From contig OZ024876.1 in assembly GCA_964017185.1 (NCBI GenBank), positions 17,310,226 through 17,374,225 of the forward strand: 64,000 nt of DNA. Reading direction: 5' to 3'. Both the position numbers and the translations under genes were made by a program. Positions 55,393-64,000 of this stretch are shown here, one piece after another (the first letter of the stretch is position 1; the number at the start of each line of letters is the position of its first letter). A model generated the notes under the pieces. That model was given only the letters and a program-made list of their open reading frames with translations. It was not told the origin of the DNA and searched no databases. The DNA comes from Rugalucina vietnamica (lineage: Eukaryota > Mollusca > Bivalvia > Lucinida > Lucinidae).

Positions 55393-55908
55393 GAAGAAGA
55401 TGAAGATGAGGATGATATTGATGATGAGGAGGAGGAGGAACCTCAGAAAATAAAACCATGGGATGTTTTGATGAACATAACGACAGATAAGATGCAAGAC
55501 ATTTTCAACGAAACGGTTGAAAAAGCCCTGCATGAAAATCCTGGCAAAGACGTACAAGAGGCTGAAGAGATAGCATATGATGAACTAAAGCCAAAGTATC
55601 TGTCAGAGTTCGTATCCCGCTACAAGTATCTGACTGATCTCTCAGCTGCACTTAGAAAAGATCCAGTCAACAAGAAAATACAGGAAACAGCTAAACGATT
55701 GAGGGATGAAGAAGATTATGACGAGGACGAATCAAGACTGTATGCCATCAAGAAACGAAAATTCTTGATTGAGAAGAAACTGAATGACTATGACCCACCA
55801 AGCTACGAAGTGGCAGAGGAACATACATCATTGTTGCCACATAAAACACATATGAACAGTATTAACAATAAACCAAAGAGTAGCTATATTCAGGGAAAAC
55901 ACTTGTAA
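55081..55908 (+). CDS. Polinton-like element gene 3: zinc-finger/acidic protein (275 aa)
   Basis: Residues 4-28 form one finger of C2HC type (C6, C9, H22, C28; YQCHQCDRVFARSFNLRRH). Residues about 55-122 are almost all Asp and Glu. A helical, charged C-terminal half follows, with DPPSYE (a PPxY motif) near residue 245 and a basic KKRKFLIEKK just before it. Single-finger proteins of this sort occur in Polinton-type elements. Function unknown; DNA binding by the finger is plausible. Confidence 0.55.
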
Positions 55909-55969
55909 ACGAGAACAGAGGGACGGTCCTAATCCTCTGTTTCATCGTGCATTCATAGTTAGCGGGACA

Positions 55970-55975
55970 AATAAA
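55970..55975 (+). terminator. AATAAA polyadenylation signal
   Basis: Lies about 60 bp past the gene 3 stop codon and is the only AATAAA close behind the gene block, so it probably serves the last or all three genes. Confidence 0.55.
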
Positions 55976-56081
55976 ATTGTTGAAAATGTTATTAAGTCTT
56001 GGGTTTTCATTTCTCCTCTCAGGAGGTAGTAGTAAAGGGTTTAAAGTTTGACAATAACTAGCTGAGTTTTTTGACGCTAAT

Positions 56082-56273
56082 CAATGTTCTCGAGATACGA
56101 GAACATTGAAAAGCCTCAATATATTAGGAAGACGCTATAAAGTTATGCCTTTTGACTAGTTGAGGTCTTGAGATACAAGACCAAGAGACAGTGAAACGCA
56201 TACCACTTTAAAGCCTCTAAGGAAGCTATAGAGTCATGCCTCTAACAGAGTTGAAGTCTTGAGATACAAGACT
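56082..56273. repeat. Three GAGATAC hairpins in diverged repeat units
   Basis: CAATGTTCTCGAGATACGAG with ACATTG (56082-56108), GGTCTTGAGATACAAGACC (56164-56182) and AGTCTTGAGATACAAGACT (56255-56273) are three hairpins sharing the loop GAGATAC. They are 82-91 bp apart, with AAGCCTC and ATGCCT between them, so they are diverged tandem units. Confidence 0.85.
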
Positions 56274-56374
56274 AAGACATTCTTCAGACGCATTCAGCTG
56301 TATAGCAACAGAAACTTCTACATACCCACACATAGCCATCCCAGACAAGTCCAGCAAGTGTCACAATGCGACAA

Positions 56375-56974
56375 GTCTACCCAGGAACAAAAGGCCTTTG
56401 TTAATTTCGTAATGGAACTTACCTACAGAAAAACTTGACTATGTCAGTTATCTCATAGTCTCTAAAGATGTGTAGGCGTGTAGATGTGTAGATGTGCAAA
56501 TGTGCAGATGAGCAGATGAGCAGATGTGCAGATGAGCAGATGTGCAGATGTGCAGATGAGCAGATGAGCAGATGTGCAGATGAGCAGATGTGCAGATGTG
56601 CAGATGAGCAGATGTGCAGATGAGCAGATGAGCAGATGAGCAGATATGCAGATGAGCAGATGAGCAGATGTGCAGATGAGCAGATGTGCAGATGAGCAGA
56701 TGTGCAGATGAGCAGATGTGCAGATGAGCAGATGTGCAGGTCAGATGAGCAGATGTGCAGGCTTGTCTTAACTCAAGGATACTTACCTACACATGCAACT
56801 TAGCTAGTTCATTTTTAAACTGAGACCCAGGGTGCGCACTCTGGCGTCTTTTTCTGAAAACTTCTAGCGCCTTTTTATAGCGCCATTTCTAGCGCTACGC
56901 TTATTTGAAATGGCGCTATAAAAAGGCGCTAGAAGTTTTCAGAAAAAGGCGCCAGAGTGCCTGCCATTACTACT
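56375..56974. repeat. Right terminal inverted repeat of the Polinton-like element
   Basis: About 600 bp, the reverse complement of 52662-53252, with the same order of parts. Ends TGCCATTACTACT, directly followed by the target copy TTTGTA at 56975-56980. Confidence 0.9.
56836..56960. repeat. 53-bp-arm palindrome in the right terminus
   Basis: Same hairpin as at 52676-52800, with the loop in the same orientation relative to the element end and one arm difference (GGCGTC against GGCGCC). Confidence 0.92.
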
Positions 56975-58262
56975 TTTGTATATTTCATGGGCACGTTTCC
57001 GTAATGTGTCTTGAACGTTTTGACCACGATGTCGACATGTCTTATCCCATTCATAACGAATTAACTTATCCATCATTATAATTTGGGTGAATAGAATGTC
57101 ATTTTAAGCATCTTAGCAAAGTTAGGACGCCGCAGACCGTCTGGGGATATACTGTTTGCCTTTATCCCATAAGAAGGACACCAGGCTCATGAGCTTATTG
57201 TCTGACCTACAATGTCGTGCTGGCATCATGATGATGCTAGAAAAGTTCGTGCATACTAGACATCATGGCATTATGGATGATTCTGAAATCGTTTCTCATT
57301 TAAGTAAATCTGCAAATGCCAAATGAGACTAATGCGGCGTGTATTGAAAATATTCAGACAACAGTAAGATATTAAGATCAAAGAGAGATGTCTGATTGCT
57401 TTCATTTTCTGAGACGTTAGACATCGTACATATCAAAACATACGTCATAATTAAGGCATGACAATCTTAGGGATTATCTGTAGTCGCCAGTTTGTTTGAT
57501 CTTTCAAAAGAAGCACGAAACGGAAAATGGATGTTTTAACATATATTCTATAACGAGTTCTATAACGAGTTGCCCAAAGGACAGTTAACTGGTGGGGGGG
57601 GGGGGGTTCAATGAATTTCAAAGTCATCCGTTCTTTCCTGACTAATGTCTGGGTTTTAATTTTAAATTCATTTGAATCAATTCCTGGACATTCTATTTAA
57701 ACGTTATCTTAGATATTATGCCAGCCCTGCAAAAATGACGAACGAAAATTATAAAATAATAATGAGGGCTCTAATGGTATTGTTTAAATGAAATTCTCAG
57801 TGGCCGCTAACTCTGAAGTCGGTGTTGGAATCTAGTTGAAATTTTTAAAAATCCATCCAAGTTTAGTTTTATGCAAGCCGTCCTCGTAACCTGCAAGAAT
57901 ATGAGCATTACGAAAACACGCCCATGCAATACACAGAAAGTTTAAAACATTGTTAAAAATGAAAATTAGTCTCAGTTGACATTTGCAGACTTACTTTAAT
58001 GCAGTCTATGTTTTAAAGCAAAATATGTATACCCCTGTAAGCCCCATTTTTCCTATATAAAAGTGGGGTGTAAGGGGTAAATATTACACGGAAATGTTAT
58101 CCTGATGAAAGTCCTCGTAACATCAGAGAATAGAAAAGCCACTTAAAACTGAAATTCGCTGGTCAGGCGTCTTTACATCATCTCTTGCATTATAAATCTA
58201 TGAGAATAGTCGAAACACTCGATGGGAGCTAACTCAGCAGTTCATAGTCAAATCTCGCCGAA

Positions 58263-58451
58263 GCTTACGCAACTGTGCTAAAAGGACATGTATGCTGAGT
58301 ATATAATTATGTAATAGTTTGTCGATGTTATCATGACATGTTTGTGTGTTTATAAATCAAATATGCTTGCTGTCACTTTCTTGTTCCCATAGCATGTGTT
58401 AGTATTCTTGTATTGTTGTGTCAGATGAGAATAAAAAATAACCCAAAAAAG
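58263..58451 (+). mobile_element. Polyadenylated retrocopy with 9-bp target duplication
   Basis: CTCGCCGAA occurs at 58254-58262 and 58452-58460. Between them are 189 bp ending GATGAGAATAAAAAATAACC and a short A tail, with AATAAA just before it. Segment A has a single uninterrupted site here. It looks like a 5'-truncated reverse-transcribed RNA 3' end; the source transcript is unknown. Confidence 0.75.
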
Positions 58452-58559
58452 CTCGCCGAATGTCGAGCTCACCTGATGTTTTATGACACAGTGCTGTTGT
58501 CTGCAAGACTCATTACGAAAACACCTACGCCCATGCAGAGATTTTTTTCAAAATCAAAA

Positions 58560-58765
58560 ATTGAAGTTTTCATTGGAAAATAATTGATGTTTCTAAGTAT
58601 TTTTACTCAAAATATACATTGTGGGTAAACGTTAGAACCGCCTCGGCGAGGCGGTTCTAACGAGTACCCACAATGTATGTTTTGGATCAAAAAGATAAAC
58701 CCCTGCAAACCCTAGTTTTCTTATACAAAAATGGGGTTTAGGGGGTCAACATTTCACGCAAATGT
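58560..58765. mobile_element. GCCTCGGCGAGGC-type foldback MITE, well preserved
   Basis: The centre GAACCGCCTCGGCGAGGCGG is perfect, with TACATTGTGGGTAAACG and ACCCACAATGTATG outside. Orthologous to the copy at 48200-48415. Confidence 0.88.
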
Positions 58766-58807
58766 TTTCTTGATGTTAAGAAAATTCGGCGAAACAAGTA
58801 GGCTCTA

Positions 58808-58864
58808 GGAGTGGGAATCGTTTTCTGATTGCGCCTTTTCCTGATCTTTGCCTCTTGTACCTTT
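58808..58864 (+). mobile_element. 57-bp Penelope-like 3' end
   Basis: GGAGTGGGAATCGTTTTCTG through CCTCTTGTACCTTT, between GGCTCTA and CTATAGTGC. Segment A reads straight through (GGCTCTACAGTGC), so the insertion is dated after the duplication. Confidence 0.88.
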
Positions 58865-59440
58865 CTATAGTGCTTGAAACATTTCTCCGTTATAATGCTA
58901 AAAGGGCTATCCTTTGCCATGAAAACCGAATTTATCATCTGATCGAAATGGCATCTGATCTGTTTCTAGACCCCGTGCAGACAATCCGATTACACCGATG
59001 CTGCTGCAGATAGCATATTTGTGTCATATGCCTACTGGGCGACTAGTCTCAGGGTTAAATTCATGTTTGAATGTGTGAATAGACGGGCCTTCTGATCCGT
59101 AATAATGTAATTTGTATGAGCGCAATTTTGTTTTCTGTAGCTATTATCTTTAATTGTATCTGATGTTATTCTTGACTATTAATTGAATGGCATCGTTTAA
59201 GTGCGTTAATAACGCAAATTTCTTTCTGATTCTGGAGGCGTTCATCATGATCTGAAGCTGTAGAATAGTTCATAATTATATTTCTGTGACGGTATTTACA
59301 TTATCTGCTGCTGTACTGTTAACTGCATGTAAAATCTATGATATTAAGAAAACAAAATGCAACGCATGTATAAAACGCTTTGAAACAAAATCAAACAAGC
59401 GTTTTAGGTTAGCATTTTATATATCTACAAATGTTGTAAG

Positions 59441-61885
59441 AAGGTACAAGTAGGCAAAGATCAGGAAAAGGCGCAATCAGAAAAAGATTCCCACTCCAAA
59501 AACCGAGGTGGGAAAAACCAAACTAATAATCAGGTACTTATACCATGAAAACATTTCGTAAGCCGAATGAGCAGCTATTTTCCCAATAGGTGGCCACTCA
59601 GTTACCTTAACTTAACTAAAAATATGAAAACACGCATAAGGCGCCAACAGCACAAAAATATTTTAAACACCAAGACATAAAACAAAAAGAACCACCACAG
59701 AAGTATCGACTTGGAACGATCAGTAACACAAAGTTACTGGCGGGTTTAAATCGATTTTACATGGCCATAACCTCACCCTCAGCTTCTGCAGTGGTTCATA
59801 ACATTTAGTTAGTTCTTCGGTCCTCGTGGTGAATCTCTAACTAGTCAATGAATCATCAAGAACAAACAAATAAATCATGATAAACATCCTGATGAATCAA
59901 AAACCAGGACTCACAGATTGAGTAAGCTGCCCGACGATGGAGATACCTGGGCGCCGAATAACTTACTAACCCCGGAGCAAAAGAAAAACATCAGTTGGAC
60001 CCCGGTGGGCCAAGCAACAAACAAGAAGCTCAGGCCCCAACCAACTAAAATGAATAGTTTTAAGTCGGGGCCATCATAGAGTCTGACGCCCGACCCACCG
60101 GCGTGCAATTAAAGAAGGCAGCATAGTTATCAACCGTGATTGGGTTAAAAACTAAGCATGCAGACTGTCGCATAACATTCAAGTTATAACCTATACGTCT
60201 GTAACGAGTTATGATTTTTCTAATCTGAAAAGAAAAATCATTACTTCCTATAAGTTTCTTAAATTTGTAAACCAAGTCACCATAAAATTCTGGTTCCGAA
60301 AGGCCCTCACTTAAAAGCGTCTTTAACCCAACATTATATTTGGAAATCAATTCATAGTGTCTACGAAAAAATTTAGAAAAGGTTTTTCGAAGTTTATGAT
60401 ACCGATAGCCCTGTTGGAGAAGTTTGGCCGTTAAACATTTATTTCGAGCGTTGAAGTCTGTAACGTGATTGCAGACTCTAGCAAACCTAATAAGTTGCGA
60501 AATGTATACACCATAAGAAGCACGACGAGGAACGTCACCATCCAAAAACGGAAAATTTTCTATATCAAAATCAAAGTCATCGCGCTTATCATAAATTTTA
60601 AAAGAAACAAATCCATTTGCAACAGAAAGATGTAGATCTAAAAAGGGGGCTTCGGTATCCGAGATATTGGCTTTGTTCAACTGTAGTTCAGATGGATACA
60701 TTTGATTGACCATACCTTCAAAATAAGGGTTGTCAATGTTCAAAAGGTCATCAAGGTACCTAGAAGTGGAATTAAAAGCCTCGATAACATCAGCTTGATT
60801 ATCATGGTTAAGAGAATCCATGAAATCTCTTTCGTAGCAGTATAAAAATAAATCAGCTACGAGAGATGCGCAGTTTGTACCCATCGGAATTCCAACAATT
60901 GGTCCCAAATCTAATATAAATATTATCAAGGAGATAGGATAAGGCGTCGCACACATTCTGACATGACCAAAGTGTATACCGACTTTGGTCAGAGGAAGTG
61001 AAAAAAGCCTTTCTGTCATTACATGCCAAATAAAGTGAACCATAGTTTTTTAATGCCCTTTTGAAGGTCCACTCTATCAAATCCAGAAGTTTTTCTTTAA
61101 TTACATTATGTGGTAAAGTTGTATACAGAGTAGAAAAATCATATGTGATCAAGCTCGTCGCACGGAACCCTCTACACTTCAATTTATTGAGCAACTCATT
61201 AGAATTCTCCACTGACCAAAACCAATCTCCATTCGAAGCCCCATACACTGTCTCACAGTATCTTATAACATGAGACTGGATAGGAGTAAGACAGGAAGTT
61301 AATAATTTAGAAAGTTCAGTAGTAGTACAAGAGCTAGAATTTGCAACAAATCCAGCTCTGCATGGTCTTTTGTGAAGCTCAGGCAACCAACACACCGTAG
61401 GAAGTCTGTCTTGGTCTTCATTGACACAAACAGAAAACTTAACAGGTAAATCGCCCAAGTGGGCATTAACCACAGACATTTCATCAGCATCTGTCTCCAG
61501 ATAAGCCCTGGTACCATCAAGCTCCTGTTTTAAGGTGCCAACGCAGTGAAGCCCACAAACAACAACAACATTGTTTGCGGCTTTGTCTGCCGGAACCAAG
61601 ACACTCTTTCTGTGAAACTCTTGGATACCCTGCTTCAAATGCCTAAATGACGATTTAGGTTTAGGAGGTAAAAGATTAGTATTTTGTGAATAAAACTTTA
61701 TACGTTTATCCACGATAGTGAAGATACTTCTTTTCCATTCTTTAAGAGCATTATCCTCAACACCCTCTCGTTTACAACATCGATTACCGCAATCTCCTCT
61801 CTACATTTATCGAAATTGATGTAGGAAGGGAATCTATATTTCGGACCTTTAGAAACAATTTTACGAATTCTAGAATCCGAAATCT
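59441..61885 (-). mobile_element. Penelope-like retroelement, long copy
   Basis: The 3' end is AAGGTACAAGTAGG on the plus strand; the 5' end stops near GAATCCGAAATCT, where it is probably truncated. The pre-insertion site survives in segment A near 49050 (TGTTGTAAGCTACTTATCTG). The minus strand carries a reverse transcriptase region, then a ~620-bp tail of which about nine other copies lie in the window. No GIY-YIG endonuclease domain was recognised. The retroelement class is judged from RT motifs. Confidence 0.85.
60060..61713 (-). pseudogene. Penelope-like reverse transcriptase, disrupted frame
   Basis: Two overlapping open frames cover it: 61713-60853 (286 codons) and 61043-60060 (327 codons). 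The first reads SVLVPADKAANNVVVV, LPELHKRPCRAGF and TYDFSTLYTTLPHNVIKEKL (RT motif A region). The second reads VGIPMGTNCASLVADLF (motif B), STSRYLDDLLNIDN (motif C, catalytic YLDD) and EAPFLDLHLSVANGFVSFKI. Order and wording fit Penelope-like RTs (RYIDD and PMGT motifs) better than LINE RTs. The frame change near 60900-61000 means this copy is inactive unless recoded. The C-terminus is family-typical (CTPVGRASDSMMAPT). Confidence 0.8.
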
Positions 61886-62419
61886 GCTACTAATCTGTCT
61901 TTAACAGCCTGTCTTTAACAGTGATTCGGGGGTCACAAATATTGTATTTGTTGTGGTTAAAATAATAATAAAAATAATGCACAATAAAGGATTAAGGTTT
62001 TTAGATTTTAAATTTAATTGCATGGATTCCTGGTCCCTCTATTCTTACTTTATGTAGAGTGACATTGTACATAGTGTATATGGATACGACGTAATGGTCA
62101 AACGAAATTAAAGCAATGCCAAAACGCCATTATATATATGTGTTATTTCCTGCTCTCCATCACAACAAATCAGTATAGCGACATCAGACCTAATTGACTT
62201 AAGGACTTTTCACGCTAATGGAGATGTCCCGGTCAACAATGTAAAAGTGGAATAAACTATTTTCCTGGCTTCAATGATGTTCGTGCATATTTCTTTTTTC
62301 ATTCTTTCCCATATATCTTTCTTTTTCATTGGTGTATTTTCATAATTTACTCTCTTTTTTTTCTCTTTTTCTTTTTTTTCTCTTTTTTCTTTCTTTATTT
62401 TTTCTTTCTTTCTTGATGG

Positions 62420-62490
62420 ATTGACTGATTGACTGACCGACTGACTGACTGTTTGATTGATTGATTGATTGATTAATTGATTGATTGATT
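62420..62490. repeat. (GATT)/(GACT)n microsatellite
   Basis: Paralogous to 49603-49692, preceded in both by a T/C-rich stretch (TTTCTTTCTTT). Confidence 0.9.
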
Positions 62491-62899
62491 TGTTTCGAGG
62501 ATTAAAGGTGTTTGACCGCATGCTTAAACATTTACACAATAAAAAGCAATAACATAGTCTCGGTCCTCTTTATCAAGCGCCGTCATTACTAGCGCTAATT
62601 GGTTACAAGGCGTCGCAGTGTTTGTTCAAAATAAACTGAAACAAACTTGTTTTCTTCTTAATTTTATCTGATATAATTCTTGACTATTAATTGAATGACA
62701 TTGTTTTAAGTGTGTTAATAACGCAAATTTCTCTCTGATTCTAGAGGCGTTTATCATGATCTGAAGCTGTAGAATAGTTCGTGATTATACCTCTTTGTTG
62801 ACTTCATCTGATTTTAGCTGCTATACACGCAAATGATCAATGTTAAAACTTGTAAATTTTACTCATGTTAGACTGGCATCCTTTTTATGGGCATAAGCA

Positions 62900-62955
62900 A
62901 ACAGTATAACCACAGACGGGACGCCGCAGAGCACGGCGCCCCATCTGCGACTTTA
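62900..62955. repeat. GCCCCAGATG foldback hairpin, diverged
   Basis: GACGGGACGCCGCAGAGC and GGCGCCCCATCTGCGAC pair with mismatches. Copy-B counterpart of 50139-50182. Confidence 0.65.
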
Positions 62956-63193
62956 CAGTGGACTCACCCAAATGATAACGATAAATCACAATGTCGACGG
63001 TACCCGTGTAGGTGAGATTGTGTCCTTGATCTGTGACATTATTATGTGGTTGTGCTAAAATCTTTCTTAGAGTGTTTTAGTACAATGAGGTGGTCAAAAT
63101 TAATTAAAGCAACGCCAGAAAACAGGCATAATAAATGTGTGCCATTTCCTGCTGCCTATTAGAACAAACCAGTGAAAAACGGCATGCACTTAA

Positions 63194-64000
63194 GGATGTT
63201 CGCTGCTAACATTTGACATTTCGGAACTTCCGGTTTTCTTTTGTTGAATATCTCGTAAACGGTTGCAGATATTTTCCCAATATTTTATATTTGGATACAT
63301 AATGATGATACGCATTGAACGAGCCATGAAAATTGTCAATCTAAGAAACTTCATTTTTTTCACCCCATTTTCTGCAACTTTTCAGAAAAATTTAGTTGTC
63401 AGTGAAATTTAGGGGGTAGGGTAGATTAAACTTGAATATTACACATTTTCAAATTAATTGCACTATTTCTTTGTTTATTTTAGCTGCAGTATATGTGTAC
63501 ATGGTCTTCTAAGTCAGTCTTTGTGTCTTTGGTGTGCTGGTGTTAAAATTTTAGGTGGTTTTATGAAATGGGCTTATAAAACAAAACAGCTGAAAAAAAG
63601 CTGAAAATGGTGATTTTCAAGTTGTTGGTTCTCTCTTATATGCACACTACCCTATATATTTCTTTCTTTTATTCGAACAATATTACAAAGTTCTATGTTG
63701 TGTGAAAATACAAGAAAAAGTTTGAATAAACAAGTATGGGTTTGGCAGATTTCAAAATATTGATTTTTTCAGACTTTTAAAGTATGGGGGTAGGGTTGGA
63801 AAAATACTCGTAAAATTTTGTCATCTACTTCCAGTTGCAAATTTTTCTATGCGTTTGGTCCAAAATAGTCTGCGTTACGTAAATATTATGACGTTTGAAA
63901 GCATTCTAGGTGCATTTTTGTTCAAGACAGGTTTGTTTCCAAGAATTAAAAATTAAATTAATTTTACTAAATTTAAAACATGATGCTCAGAGGTCTCATT
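63194..64000. mobile_element. TTAA-flanked transposon, second copy (runs off window)
   Basis: Starts GGATGTTCGCTGCTAACATT directly after TTAA (63190-63193) and follows the copy at 4733-5650 in order (GAACTTCCGGTTTT, ATCTCGTAAACGGTTGCAG, CACACTACCCTATAT, AGAGGTCTCATT). The right end lies beyond the window. Confidence 0.85.

Larger units (their letters stand above)
52662..56974 (+). mobile_element. Compact Polinton-like element, 4.3 kb
   Basis: Bounded by long inverted repeats starting AGTAGTAATGGCA, with a 6-bp target duplication. Polintons are known for 6-bp duplications and AG-starting ends, and this element fits both. It holds three genes on the plus strand with gaps of 47-56 bp and one AATAAA at 55970-55975. 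All three frames look whole. Core Polinton genes (protein-primed polymerase, integrase, protease, ATPase, major capsid) are absent, so it is probably non-autonomous. The terminal repeats differ at only a few places, suggesting a recent insertion. The family call rests on end structure and gene style, not on a core gene. Confidence 0.75.
57010..63189 (+). repeat. Segmental duplication, copy B
   Basis: Direct, diverged copy of 45890-50700. The extra length is explained by insertions absent from copy A: a retrocopy (58263-58451), a short Penelope end (58808-58864) and a long Penelope copy (59441-61885). Its right end abuts a TTAA-type transposon. Confidence 0.85.

Noticed and set aside
55225-55557. 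Minus-strand frames rich in Ile/Phe or His
   Set aside because: Mirror image of the acidic repeat of gene 3 on the plus strand.
52662-56974. Interpretation as a host gene cluster rather than a mobile element
   Set aside because: The exact target duplication and 0.6-kb terminal inverted repeats fix it as an insertion.
61061-61273. Plus-strand frame inside the Penelope-like copy
   Set aside because: Antisense shadow of the reverse transcriptase frame.

Overview
The window looks like AT-rich, repeat-dense genomic DNA from a marine invertebrate, most likely a bivalve mollusc. That placement is an inference from the mix of elements: a Penelope-like reverse transcriptase, tRNA-derived SINEs, Polinton-type DNA, many foldback MITEs, and GGTCAAGGTCA-rich dispersed repeats. 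One host gene can be fully supported. It is a nine-exon SLC22-family organic cation/carnitine-type transporter on the minus strand (43967 down to 31511). All eight splice junctions keep the frame and give a 545-residue, 12-helix MFS protein. Intron 7 uses a GC-AG splice pair. Nearly every intron carries mobile DNA.

Layout. 1-2220: unassigned DNA with a 106-bp tandem duplication. 2221-8000: a GGTCA-rich element interrupted by a Penelope fragment, a TTAA-flanked element, another Penelope fragment and an inverted-repeat element. 8000-13110: small palindromes and a tRNA-derived SINE split by an element that carries a seven-unit, 168-bp tandem array. 13900-22520: a LINE whose 3' part is split by a 4.7-kb transposon with 90-bp terminal inverted repeats (TIRs) and a TATCT duplication, all between two ACGTA-rich arrays in opposite orientation. 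23262-27172: a 3.9-kb foldback element. 27860-31510: MITEs, Penelope 3' ends and a tandem repeat. 31511-43967: the SLC22 gene. 44950-45732: a decayed LINE 3' end. 45890-50700 and 57010-63189: two diverged copies of one direct segmental duplication.

Between the duplicate copies sits the most unusual object, a compact Polinton-like element at 52662-56974 (4.3 kb). It has ~0.6-kb TIRs, an exact 6-bp target duplication (TTTGTA), perfect terminal-region palindromes, arrays of CATCTG repeats, and three uninterrupted genes read in one direction. It has none of the usual Polinton polymerase, integrase, protease, ATPase or major capsid genes, so it looks like a young non-autonomous or specialised derivative.

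Because segment A (46-50 kb) and segment B (57-63 kb) are paralogous, several insertions have an empty-site counterpart in the other copy: a 2.4-kb Penelope-like copy with its reverse transcriptase, a 57-bp Penelope end, and a polyadenylated retrocopy with a 9-bp duplication. These give a relative order of events. At least ten Penelope-like insertions sharing one 3' end lie in 64 kb. Element family names rest on motifs and end structure read by eye; no database search was run.
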